64,000 nucleotides of DNA. Source: Cryptomeria japonica. Lineage: Eukaryota > Streptophyta > Pinopsida > Cupressales > Cupressaceae. Under the pieces are notes generated by a model that saw nothing but the letters and a program-made list of their open reading frames with translations, was not told where the DNA came from and did not search any database. Shown one piece after another: positions 1-10,435 of this stretch (positions are counted from its first letter, which is position 1; each line of letters begins with the position of its first letter). The stretch lies in the NCBI RefSeq assembly GCF_030272615.1, contig NC_081415.1:422373757-422437756 (forward strand). The letters are read 5' to 3'. The position numbers and the translations under genes are program-made.

Positions 1-537
1 AATCTTTGTTGACGACTACTCTCGAAAAACATGGATATATTTTCACCAAGCCACTAGCAAGATTGAAGATAGAATACTTCAGAAGTAAACTTGGTATGAC
101 TAGATTATAATTGAGATTATTAGGATGAAATTCCTACCATGTGTAATTTGTTCATGAATAAATAAATATAATGTATATTGCAATATTCTAACTGTGTTCA
201 AGAAGATGACGATCTTCTTATGTTTAAGGTTACTATTTCAAGGTGACGATCTTGACAATAGTTGACCAAGTGTCAAGATTGACTACATTAAGTTGTTGTC
301 CCGGACTGTGCCAGATATCTTGATCCTAAAGTATGTGATCATCTCATGATTGACTTCTTAAGTGATTGTCCCGGACTGAGCCGGATCTCATGATATTGAG
401 TTTATTGTCATGACAAGACTATATTAAATGTTGTCTCGAATTGTGTCGGAAGTCATGACAGAATATGCTCCCAAGAAAATTACTTAGATCCACTCCTGCT
501 AAGAGGGAGTGTTAAGATATAGCCCTCATGAATCTAA
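1..537 (+). mobile_element. Ty1/copia remnant with internal deletion and start of 3' LTR
   Basis: Bases 2-43 read as the copia integrase core (I-F-V-D-D-Y-S-R-K-T-W-I-Y-F). Within a few bases the sequence becomes the very end of a copia polyprotein, downstream of RNase H (T-K-P-L-A-R-L-K-I-E-Y-F-R-S-K-L-G-M, about 45-100), in another frame. Most of integrase, all of reverse transcriptase and most of RNase H are therefore missing. A repeat-rich 3' untranslated region follows, then a polypurine tract (AAGAGGGAG) ending at 509 and an LTR start (TGTTAAGATATAG) at 510. The LTR is cut at about 537, where element C begins. Tract and leader resemble element E, so it is a sister of that lineage. Confidence 0.8.
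225..470 (+). repeat. Degenerate repeats between copia pol and 3' LTR
   Basis: Three imperfect units of about 60-65 bp share the words TTAAGTNRTTGTCCCGGACTG and a following TCATGA- or TCTTGA-type dyad (near 290, 355 and 425). The same kind of array lies at the equivalent place in element E (9900-10350, minus strand), including the GGTGACGAT word. It appears to be a lineage trait rather than a chance repeat. Confidence 0.55.
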
Positions 538-1551
538 CTAATATGGATCGTGGTATATTCAGTTTCCCACTTTCACGTACCTTAGGATTCATGGGTTTCA
601 ATCTGAACCCTACAGGCTTCCTAGGTATCCTTCTGACAGAATGATCTTGTTGGAAGTGGTGAGACAGCTTCTAGAGTTTGATTCCATTCAGAAAGAGAAG
701 CATAGGACAGGCATGACATTCCTTATTTCAGTTGGGAAGATGTTGAAGGTTTGCAAGTCTGCCTTAGCCGCCAGCACTGCGAGTGAGAAGCTTGCATTCT
801 ATCGATTTGCAACCTTCAAGAAATTCAAGAAAAGAGAAAGATTTGATCCCGATAAGAAAGTTGGAAGGATCAGGGGAGAAAAGTTCATCCACAAGGTAGA
901 CATAGAAGATTATTGGGCCAACTTGATGGAAAAGTAGATATTCAGATGAATAAATTAGTTGATATGGGTGTTTCCTTCACTTATGAAGAGATGAAGCCAG
1001 AAGAGTCTACTTCCGAAGATGATCAGAGGACTATCAGCGATGTCAGGATTCATGCAGACGAAGAGAGTCAAGCTCCCAAGACAAGGAAAAACACGCCAAG
1101 AGGAGTCAAGGCCAGAGGGGAGAAGATTGAGGAGGTGAAGAAGAAGAAACAAAAGACTATCATTCCTCCACCTATCATTCCTTCACCACCTCTCAGTGTC
1201 TCATCAATTAAGGTAATTGAAATAACAGAGCAGAATAGGGAAACCCAACAATGTTCCAACACAGGGATACTACCAGAGAATATTCAGGAGTTACATGCCA
1301 CAGCGACATCTGCACCACCAAATGAGAATGATGATCAGTCGAGATCCCGTACTGTCCTTTTGGAAGTTAGTTTGGGAAATGAGGTATACGATTTGACTAG
1401 GAATAATCCTGATGATAATGATGATGTTATCTTGGCGTTGAGAGAGCTTGATCGAGAAATGTGTCTCGATGATGGTATGGAGATGGCCGCTATTCCTGAT
1501 TGGTTGATGAAAAGTATGGAGAAAAGTAAGAAAATGATAGAGGTACAGCCT
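538..1551 (+). pseudogene. Left half of the uncharacterised large ORF of element C
   Basis: Open from 539 to 937 in one frame, then continuing in another frame from about 913, so it carries at least one frameshift near 915-937. Shared with B are the block around P-R-Y-P-S-D-R-M-I-L-L-E-V and the later I-P-D-W-L motif just before the break. The central part is highly charged (Lys/Glu/Asp-rich) and diverged from B, so C represents a separate subfamily. It stops exactly at the 5-bp target duplication of element A (1547-1551) and continues at 5461. Function unknown; it has no start codon because the 5' part is missing. Confidence 0.7.
1547..1551 (+). repeat. Target-site duplication of element A, left copy (AGCCT)
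   Basis: AGCCT immediately precedes TGTTGTGAC and is repeated exactly at 5461-5465 directly after ACGTCAACA. The reading frame of the interrupted ORF is conserved across the two copies, which confirms the insertion boundary. Confidence 0.93.
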
Positions 1552-1996
1552 TGTTGTGACGTTTTCACACATCGCCCCATTGCAAATGGGGACCCATGTT
1601 TTTTTGCTCGTTTTGTTCGTTTTCGCTTTGCTTTTTCTAGGGTTTTGTTAGTTTGTTAGTTGTCTGGATTTAGGGTCAAGCCTTAGGGTTTTAATTACCG
1701 TCTTTTCGGACCAGAATCCAGTCGGTTTTGGGAGCTTTTTGATTTTCCTTTTCTAGAATGCAAATTTTGAATGCAATGAATTCGCCAGAATGGTCTAATT
1801 TTCAATTGGAATGTTGATGCAGAGCTTAAATTTGTCTAAGTGTTGAAGATGAAATGTGATTTTTTGTCCAATTGAATATTTTTGACCAAATTTTGACTTT
1901 TTTGAATTTTGATCCTAGGCATTTCAAATGATTTGTTTTCGCCTTGTGAAGTGATAAAATGTGTAAAATCATGATATTTTGGCCTGTAGGAGCAAA

Positions 1997-3180
1997 ATCG
2001 CTCCTGTCCCTCAGTGAAGGACGGGAGCTCGTTTTCAAATATTTTATTATTCCTGCAGGGTCAAGATGAATTACGAATTGGAAGTGATGGAGAAAGGCGA
2101 GATCTTTCCATTGAATATAAATTGAAGATTTTCATGAGCACAGAAATGCCTCCAGGGGAAAAATCGCTCCTGTCCCTCAGTGAAGGACCGGAGCTACAAA
2201 TCCAATTTTGCTTTGTCCTTGCAGGATTTTAACGTCTTGACGATGTGAAAAGGTCCAAAGAGGTATATTTTATCAAATGAATATAACTTGAAGCACTGTC
2301 GGGGAGATCAACAGGATAAGCAAGTCCGGCTTGTGTGATGTCCTGATCCTGAAATTTGGTTAAGTCTGGAATGTCCTGACCCTGAAATTTGACTAAGTCT
2401 GGAAACTGAAAAAACCTCCAAAAACTAGATTTTGCAATATAACTCCTGGAGGTCTGAAACCACTCTCAAACATCCTGAAAGTATATATGGAATATAACTT
2501 AAAGTATAAGAAAGAGGAAACATAGAAGGAAATGTCACTTATACTTAAATGTTATATTCCATTAAAAATTATCCTGATAGAGAGTGCGAAAAGTCAAATT
2601 TCGCTCGTGTCCTTCTCCAAGGGTCCAGAGCGAAATGCGCTCGTGTCCCTCTCCAAGGGACCAGAGCGAAAATGCTTAGCTGAGCCATTCCTGACCTTGT
2701 TTGGACGAATCGAGACATCAAAGGCATGTTGAAGGACGAAATAAGCATGATAGAGCATCCAGACTTGATCAAAAACAACGAAATAATGAAGTTTTTGCCT
2801 AGAGGGTCAAATTCGCTCCTGTCCCTCACTGAAGGACCAGAGCGAAGTTCTTCATAAGGTACGTCCTAAACAAAGACCAAGCAAATTTTATGTTCGAAGG
2901 CAAGAAAGGAGGTCAATCGAACCCGTTGAAGACAAATTGAAGATTATCAAACGTCAACAAAGGACCAAAATGCTTAAGTTCGCTCCTGTCCCTCAGGAAG
3001 GGACCAGAGCGATTTTTGTTGTAGATGATTTTCTCACCAAATTTCAACCGATCTCAAGGCATGATTGAATGAAAGGAGGCATTGCGAATCCGTTGAATAT
3101 AATTTTCGAAGGTGATGAAGTGAAATGAGGCCCATAAGAGCAAAATCGCTCCTGTCCCTTTCCAAGGGACCAGAGCGATG
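1997..3180 (+). repeat. Hairpin array of element A (about 166-bp spacing)
   Basis: Seven copies of an imperfect palindrome, arms TCGCTC..GAGCGA outside and TCCCT..AGGGA inside, start near 1997, 2163, 2600, 2637, 2812, 2979 and 3145. Several spacings are 166-167 bp. Between units a second word, GTTGAATATAAATTGAAG, tends to recur. Units share the pattern with element B but differ in sequence. Confidence 0.85.
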
Positions 3181-3206
3181 AGGTACGTCCCTTTCATTTT
3201 TATAAT

Positions 3207-3218
3207 TTTGGCGCCAAA
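3207..3218. promoter_or_regulatory. E2F-like palindrome TTTGGCGCCAAA in element A
   Basis: A perfect 12-bp palindrome matching the E2F consensus (TTTSSCGC on both strands). It lies just after the last hairpin unit and about 300 bp before the TATA box at 3508. The same site at the same relative place exists in B (33946-33957). Binding is inferred, not shown. Confidence 0.5.
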
Positions 3219-3507
3219 TAAACATTTCAAATTTTCCTTAAATGCTAAGTTCGATAAAATTGAAAATCTAATTTAATTAGCATTTAATATGGCGTTTGAC
3301 ATTTATTAATTATTTTGCCTTTATTAAAAATCGAAATTTATTAATTAAAAATAAAGGCATTTAATAATTAATTATTAATTTAATAAAAATCAAAAGGGAG
3401 CGCTTGGGTTTATTTTGTCAAGGTCGGCCTTTATTATTTATTTAAAAATCGTTTTAATTGCTATATTTTGCAAAGAGTCGGCCTAAGGTCAATATGAAGG
3501 TGAGCGC

Positions 3508-3516
3508 CTATAAAGG
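3508..3516 (+). promoter_or_regulatory. TATA box upstream of the internal leader, element A
   Basis: CTATAAAGG lies at the place where B has CTATATATAAGG. A leader with the GCGA and AAAGGTGG words and a possible intron (about 3857-4053, donor GAG/GTATGG, acceptor TTGTGTAG) follow, but the ORF they would serve in B is absent here. Confidence 0.5.
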
Positions 3517-4600
3517 AAGGTGTTTATTTCATTTTCACATCATCATTTATCATCTCTCATATGCAACTTGGAGAAGGCAAAAGAGGAGCGAATTTCATAC
3601 AAAGGTGGTGCGAAACTACTATCCAAAGGAGAGGCGAACTTGAAGTTTCCATTTGAGCGAAGTTGCCTAGGACGTCAAAGACATATCAAAGATGGCGAAA
3701 TTGCTAACTTGAAGAGGAGATCACGTCCAAGACTTGAAGGGTGGCGAAGTTGATAAGAGGAACGTTCTTTTGAAGATCACATCAAGACCATCTTATTTCA
3801 AATTTTGCCTAGGCAATTTTATTTATTTTGCATTTTAGAGTTAAGCTCTCAAAGAGGTATGGTGATATGGATTTATTGTTTTGATTTTGAATTTTGATCG
3901 TCATTGCCTTAATTTTGGAATTTTGTTTTCCCTTAGCTCAATCTTTTTTAGGAAATGATTAATAAAGGACTTATCTTTAAGTTTCCTAAAATTTTGCTCT
4001 CTAATTTATGTTATGTATTGCAAAATCATGTTACTAATTTTGAAATGTTGTGTAGGCATCAAATGGAGATCTCATCAAGGAAAATCAAGCCGGATCAAGG
4101 ACGGTCTTTGCCGGGACGGTCTTAGCCAGGACATGGGCGACCTCTTTCAATCCAGCGTTCCAAGGCGAGGTACATCATCTTCCTGCACATCAAGGACGCA
4201 AGGAGTTAGAACAAGGGCTCGTTGAAGAAGCAAAATAGATCCAGAGGAATTAATTAAAGCAAGTTTCTCAACAATATCAAGATGAATATCTACCAAGTTA
4301 CAAGTGTTAGATGAGGTGGCGTCCTAGTCATCATTTCTCCAGTCAGTGTGTTCCACCTCAGCATGACCAGATTCAATGTACTTAACTCATGGAAGGTGGC
4401 ACAAACTCCGATGTACCTACCCTGGCTATCCATTGGTCAATTTTTCTAAAAGGGACATGTGTCCAAGCAATACAATTTTATCATTGGTCAAACATTAAAT
4501 ATTATGTAATGGTTGTAACAAACCCTAATTAGGGTTTTCATTGTAAAATCTTGGCCATTGATCTTGAATTGATCTAAGCCATCAAATTGTATTGTGGGCA

Positions 4601-4608
4601 CTATATAA
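4601..4608 (+). promoter_or_regulatory. TATA box of the putative U3/R border, element A
   Basis: CTATATAA lies 859 bp before the 3' end. It follows a CCCTAATTAGGG-type palindrome that B and C also have. Equivalent boxes in B (38335) and C (6714) lie 866 and about 820 bp before their ends, as expected for an LTR promoter with R and U5 downstream. Confidence 0.55.
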
Positions 4609-5460
4609 GCCCAAACATTTCATTTGTAAAAGAAAATTTTAGATAGAATTAGAGAGTTGTAAATAGTTGGAAGAGTTAGAATATAGTTGATAGAATAGCA
4701 ATTAGAGTAGAATAGGAGGACAAGGCAAGAAATTGTTCCCATTGATTGTAAACAAACTCCATTTTCATTGAAGTAATGGTGAAATATGTCGTTTTTCTTG
4801 CAATTTGCATGGTTTCTTGTTGAGTCTTCAATCTTAGATGGTAGATGATTAGATGAATGGAGGAAATGTGATTGATTAATGGTGGAATTCGTACATCCAT
4901 ACTACTAGCAGTTTGTTGATTGCAAACTTGCCTTGTGTAGTCGACTGGAATCGTTCAGCTTAAGCTCAATTTCAATTTGTCGCCTTGTCATTGATATGCA
5001 TCAACTTGGATGGTATCTATGCCTGCGGCGATGATTTGAACATCATAAAGCTTCCCATAGAAGATCGCACTAGCCTTGTGTAGATGTTCCATTGATGTCA
5101 AAACAAGACCTAGTTAGAGTTTCATCAAAAATCAAATCATTGCTCCTACATTCTTAGTATTAGGATTAGATCCTCTCTTCGCCCTTATCCTTTTTCCATT
5201 TTTTTAATCTAAGTTAGTCAGAGCCTGTGTCCAGCAAAGCAGATCGGAAGTTCAATGTAAATCCCCTTGTGATTCCAGCAAATCACATCATACCACTGGA
5301 GCTTGTCCACATGTAGAGACCCTACCAAAAGGAACCTTGGAGTCATCCTAACTGATCCTTCATGCGAATCTTCAGCAGTTAGAGACTTTATTCAAGAGAG
5401 GATAAGATGCCCTTAGGTATTTTATTCTGTGTATGATGGTGTACAAAATACACGTCAACA

Positions 5461-6635
5461 AGCCTATTGATAACATTGATGACTACTTAGCCAGGAGCAA
5501 TAAGGAGAAAGAACCCAAGAGAGCTGAGATTTTGTCGCACATAGCTAGAGATGAAACAGGAATGCGGATTGTGCAAGTGGCTATTCCTATTGGAGGTGTG
5601 ACGGCGGACATTGCTACTCCTATGGATTTCCAGATTATTTCAGTTGCCCTTGGCCGTACTACAAGAGAGCAAGAGTTTCAAAAGGTTGGTGATAACCTTA
5701 GGGCGATCAGCACAAGATTAGATAGAGAAATTGAAGAGAAGGAGAAGTACAGAGAAGAGAATATCAGACTTAGAGAGTATATTGTGGGGATAAGGCGTGA
5801 GAATCTCACCCTTATTTCCCCTATTGCGGTTGATCATGGACTACATTCACACTATGAAGCACCAAGAGATACACTCTCGAAGGTGGAGAAGTGGATTGAG
5901 AGTGCAAAAAAATAGGCGGATGGTTTCCTTACTCAATTTGTCCAGGCATATGATAGGACAACAGGACTCATGTTCAGAATCCAGTATTTGGATGGAGTTT
6001 GGGAAGAATTTCGGCCTATCCAGGAGAGGACTATTCCACGCCTCAAAGCTTTGAAGAAGATTCCTAAGTCCACGTTGATCAACGAAAGCATTGTGCACAG
6101 TGGAGACAGGTACAATTTCCATGGCTAGTATTGTTCATTAGCTGTGAAGAAATCAACTTATGAGAGTGCCCAGTTGAGTTGTACAAAGATGGAAGGAGCA
6201 ATTTAGGACATTCAGATGAAGATCTTTGCCTCAATTGAGGAATTATTGGGTGTTGATGTTAGTGATACTAATGGTTTACACTTAGCCGAATTAAGAGACA
6301 AGATGAAATTTATGTATTTTTGTCAGTTGGACTCTTTGAAGAAGAGTCAGATAGATGACTTGGTCTCTTTGTTGATTCATGTTCATAGTTCGCAGAAGCT
6401 CATGCCAAATTGGGAGAACACTTTGGAAGCTTGCTCAAATTCACTGGACGTGATTGATTTGCAGCAGTATACCTTGCCTAGCATTTCCATGGAGGAGTTA
6501 GATTTTGTATTGGCTAGATTCTTGGAGTATGCTAGGAGAGAGAGAGATGCAGGGAGGAATCTCTATTTGATGACTAGGTATCTTTTTATTGGGCCATATG
6601 TTGGTGGCGTCATTTTTTATGTAAACACTAATTAG
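5461..6635 (+). pseudogene. Right half of the large ORF of element C
   Basis: Starts at the right AGCCT copy. The first frame (to 5915) matches B around the R-D-E-T-G motif and the following coiled-coil (E-E-K-E-K-Y-R-E-E-N pattern). After a stop at 5913-5915 similarity continues in another frame (T-Q-F-V-Q-A-Y, then L-K-A-L-K-K-I-P). From 6216 to 6635 it matches the short second ORF of B (37679-38152), including the L-x-P-x-W-x-x-x-L block and the terminal A-R-R-E-R-D stretch. Several stops and shifts make it non-functional, though it keeps about 70 residues that B has lost near 5916-6120. No known catalytic motif is seen. Confidence 0.7.
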
Positions 6636-6713
6636 GGTAAATCTAGGGTTTTGTTGGCATGATCTTGGCCATTGATCTTGGATCAATCTTGGCCATCCAT
6701 TTTGTAAGAGACT

Positions 6714-6722
6714 CTATATATA
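6714..6722 (+). promoter_or_regulatory. TATA box of the putative LTR promoter, element C
   Basis: CTATATATA about 820 bp before the C terminus at 7532, in the same context as in A and B (short A/T-poor leader, then a stretch with GTGTGGTCAACTGGA before the end). Confidence 0.5.
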
Positions 6723-7532
6723 CCTCCTTGTCTCTCATTTGTAAGAGAGTTTTTGTAGAATTGTTGGTATATGTTGCAGCTATTTGAATCTAAATCATTG
6801 TTCAATTGTTGGTGATTTTGCTCTTCAAATGTTGTCTTTGCATTCATGGTCCTCAATTCCTCCAAGTTAGATTAGAATTTGTTTTCATGTATGTTAGATT
6901 GAATGAAAGATTTGTTGAATATATTTGTGTGGAATCCTTAATCCATACCACTAGCCTCTTGCCACTGGTAAGTGCGCCTTGTGTGGTCAACTGGAGATTT
7001 GAGTAAGCTTAACTTCAACTATTATGCATCCTTTGACAAGCATCAACTTGGATGGTGTCAATGTATGATGGTAATAGCCTGAAAATCCTTGAGTATACCT
7101 TAGACGATTGCACTAAGCTTGTGTCAATACCTATTTGTGAGACCTTGCCTAGTTTGATTCCACTAGATTTGTTCATCATTTCCTACATTCTTAGGCCTAG
7201 AATAGACTTCCTGAACCCTATTCCTTTTGCCCATTTTTTTTTAGTAAGAATTAAGTCCGTAGCTTCATTGCTAAATCCTAAGTTGTCAACACACCTAATC
7301 TGCATTTTCATGATCGAAGAAGATAATCCTAACATTTGCGTAAGTCCCCAAGTGAACACAGCAATTCACATCGACCATTGAGTTACCCACTCGTCAAGAC
7401 CTGACATGTAGAAACCTTGGAATCATTTTAGTTGATCTTATCCTTAGCATCTGAGGTGATTTTGTTCAAGAGAGGGTAAATTACCTTGGTATTTTATTCT
7501 GAAATGTTATGTGCATAAAACACACATCAACA

Positions 7533-9009
7533 GGTCCCATGGAGAATCCCTCCATCCAAGGTTCAAGGTATGCTCTTACCTTTGTTGATGATTTTTCAAG
7601 GAGAACATGGATATATTTCTTTCATAGTAAGGATCAAGTGCTTGATGTGTTTACTGAATTTCATATGTTTGTAGAAAGGCAATCTAGTTCTAAAATTAAG
7701 ATTCTTCGTACTGACAATGGAAGAGAATATGTCAATAATGTATTTAATGCTTATTTGAAATCTTTTGGAATTAAACATGAGCTTAGCGTTCCTTATAAGC
7801 CACAACAAAATGGTGTGGTGGAACAGAAGCATAGGACCATTGTGGAAATGGCAAGATGTTTATTGCATGCAAAAAATATGGATTACAAGTTTTGGGCTGA
7901 AGCTATGGCTTGTGCAACTTATTTAATTAATAGAACACCTACCAAAGCCTTAAAGGATAAAACTTTTGAAGAAGCTTGGCATGGTAGAAAGCCCAATTTG
8001 CAGAATTTAAGAATTTTTGGTTCTACGACTTATGTTCACAAACCTAAGGAGAAAAGACAAAAATAAGATGCTAAATCTTCTCCTTTTGTTTTTGTTGGTT
8101 ATGATGAAAATACTAAAGGTTATAGAGTTTACAATCCTATTACTAACAAAATAAAAGTTGCAAGAGATGTTTGTATTGCAGAAAAAGGCATTCATGATTG
8201 TTCTAAAGTGGAGGATGATGAACTTGCTCAAAGCAAAGTTGTGCTTGTGGAGGACCAACCTCCTTCTCTTAACCCTACTCCTAATGCATCTCTTTCTATT
8301 ACTTCTAGTGATAGTGATGATGATAATAATAACTCTACTCCTCATGACTCTTCTTCTAGTGATGAATCCATTACTTCTAAAAGAAGACCTAAATGGTTTA
8401 AATCTTTAATTCAAGATAGTGATGAATACTTAGTTAGAATGGATAGACTTCAACCAAGAAGAGTTAATTATTGCAATTGTGCTTTAATGTCTACTATTAT
8501 GAATTCTAATGATCCTAAAACATTTGATCAAGCTAAAACTCAACCACATTGGCAAAAAACAATGAAGGAAGAATATGATACTTTAATTTCTAACCCAACT
8601 TGGGATTTAGTTCCCTTGCCTCGTGGTAAAAATCTTGTTTTTTGTAAGTGGTTATATAAAACTAAACTGAATGCAAATAATGAAGTTACTAAGTTTAAAG
8701 CTAGATTAGTTGCTAGAGGTTTTTCTCAAATTGAAGGCTTAGATTATACTGAAACTTTTGCTCTCGTTGCTAAAATGCCTACTATTAAACTTGTTCTTGC
8801 TTTAGCTTCTAGAATGAATTGGCCTATTCACCAAATGGATGTTAAAAGTGTTTTTCTTAATGGTGATTTACATGAGGAAATTTATATGTCTCAACCTCCT
8901 GGTTTTGTTAAGTAAGGTAATGAACATTTAGTTTGCAAGTTAAAGAAATCAATTTATGGTTTGAAGCAATCTCCTAGGAAATGGTATTCTAAGATTAATG
9001 CATTCTTTT
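7533..9009 (+). pseudogene. Copia D integrase and first half of reverse transcriptase
   Basis: Reads from G-P-M-E-N through the integrase core: F-V-D-D-F-S, then R-T-D-N-G-R-E-Y, then P-Q-Q-N-G-V-V-E with the catalytic Glu present. A TAA at 8064-8066 interrupts the frame after K-R-Q-K, but similarity goes on unbroken (F-V-G-Y-D, then an acidic Ser/Asp-rich linker). Reverse transcriptase begins near 8540 with W-x-x-x-M-K-E-E and includes K-A-R-L-V-A-R-G and Q-M-D-V-K. A second TAA at 8913-8915 follows P-P-G-F-V-K, and the text continues through Y-G-L-K-Q-S-P-R-K-W-Y to the insertion of E at 9010. Two stops make it dead. Confidence 0.9.
9005..9009 (+). repeat. Target-site duplication of element E, left copy (CTTTT)
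   Basis: CTTTT here against CTTTC at 15304-15308. Collapsing one copy restores the conserved copia run F-F-L-S-Q-G of element D, so CTTTC is the original and this copy has one later substitution. Confidence 0.85.
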
Positions 9010-9845
9010 TGTTAAAGTAATCAGATTTGTTTTCTGTTATTGCTTTGTCTATTTGAATATATTTATTAACTATGTCTTCAATAATATCGCTGAGATAATA
9101 AGAATACTCTTAGTTCAATTTTGATTAGAATACATTAGATGTCTTTGGCTTGCACTTGTAGATTTTTGTGTTTGCCATTTGAATCGATTTCATCCATATA
9201 TATGTTTGGTTGGATGTCTTATGAATAAACATGCCTCCACGTGAGCATATTTCACGTGGAGTCATGTCTCTTCATAGACATACTTCATAAACAGCGATGA
9301 ACGATTTAGTTATCGTTTTATATTTAACGCATGTTAAATACCGAAACGTTTTAGCAGAATGATCGATTATATTGATCATTCCATTGATCAATATATCGAT
9401 ATTCATAAACCAATTCTTATAATTGAATCATGATTGTAGTCCGTATAACATAGACATCGATTTCCATGATCGATATTGGTTTAGACTTCTTAATCAATAC
9501 AAACAGATTCATCAATTTACATAATTGGCTTCATTAATGGTTAAGCACATAATGATCTTTAATCGATCCATTGTATGATCGATTCTCTTTATCATTTAAT
9601 CATAGATTGGTGATGATGATTATAATCGTTTCCAGAATAACATGATTTATATAATAATCATGTATGTGTATATTTAATTATATATATCATTAAATATATA
9701 TATATATACATGATTATTTATAATCATGATTTAACATCATCAAGGTAAATACATCAATCAACTATGTGAAAGGATAGATAGCAATTGCTCACTTGTATGA
9801 CTTAATTGGTTAGATTAATCTGACCGGAAACTACAATCATCAACA
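9010..9845 (-). repeat. 3' LTR of element E
   Basis: 836 bp, TGTTAAAG to ATCATCAACA on the plus strand. Followed by CTCCCTCTTAGCTAGGG, the reverse complement of the polypurine tract. It retains segments (a CACGTGAGC word near 9240 and about 28 bp near 9320) that the partner LTR has lost. A (TA)n-type run at 9690-9710 lies in U3. Confidence 0.92.
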
Positions 9846-10435
9846 CTCCCTCTTAGCTAGGGAGGATTAAATCTATCCAAGAATGAAACACAATATGTCC
9901 ATTTATTGTGTAGAGGAGGAGATATCACCTCATTGTGATATCTGGAGTTTATGGTGAGAACACAAGAATATCAACACATGATATTCACCATAACTCACAA
10001 AGTATCCATTTTATGGTATGTGCACTGGCATCATGTCTCATGATGCCTACCATAAAGGATATCAAATCATGGCATATCCACGGATATTAAGTCACATAAC
10101 ATCCACCATGACTATCTCTTAAAACATTTAGGTTTTATTAATGATATCAAGTCTCATGATATCTACCATAATATCTTTAGAGATATTAACTATCATGACA
10201 TGTCCACAGATATCAAGTCTCATGATACCCATCATAATAATGAAGTTGATCATTGTAAAATCGTCACCTTACAATATCAATCTATTACAAGTGTTAATTA
10301 TTGAAAAGTCGTCACCTTTCAACAATATTCACAAGGGGTTCATGAAGTCATGGAATCACACACACATGACAAAAGAGTTTACACATTAAACATCTTTTAA
10401 ATATTAGTACGAATACTAGACTCAATCTCAAATTT
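9846..10435 (-). repeat. Repeat-rich 3' untranslated region of element E
   Basis: Between the pol stop and the 3' LTR. Imperfect units of about 60 bp contain ATATCAAGTCTCATGATAT and CTACCATAATATC words with dyad symmetry (for example near 10020, 10060, 10145 and 10205). Two GTCACCTT words (near 10263 and 10310) correspond to the GGTGACGAT word in the remnant at 1-537. Confidence 0.55.

Larger units (their letters stand above)
1552..5460 (+). mobile_element. Element A: solo-LTR-like element lacking the large ORF
   Basis: 3909 bp from TGTTGTGACG to ACGTCAACA, flanked by perfect AGCCT duplications, inserted in the ORF of element C. Its first about 2.5 kb aligns with the start of B: the same opening bases, hairpin array, E2F-like palindrome, TATA box and leader intron ending in TGTTGTGTAG. 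Its last about 1 kb aligns with the end of B. Between them, where B has 3.2 kb of coding DNA, A has only about 440 bp of unrelated sequence (4054-4490). No terminal repeat, PBS, polypurine tract or polymerase is present. The ends, the 5-bp duplication and a TATA box 859 bp before the end fit a solo LTR. Alternative: a non-autonomous element with undetectable LTRs. Confidence 0.75.
538..7532 (+). mobile_element. Element C: old 5'-truncated copy of the A/B/C family
   Basis: Coding similarity to element B starts abruptly at about 538 (residues Y-G-S-W-Y-I-Q against Y-G-A-W-F-I-Q near B residue 323). It runs to 1551, is interrupted by element A, and resumes at 5461. The non-coding 3' part (6636-7532) parallels the 3' parts of A and B: a CCCTAATTAGGG-like stretch, a TATA box about 820 bp before the end, the conserved word AAGAGAGG near the end, and a terminus ending in CATCAACA at 7532. 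Directly after it comes the integrase of copia D, so C was inserted there. The 5' half and the left target-site copy are lost. Confidence 0.75.
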
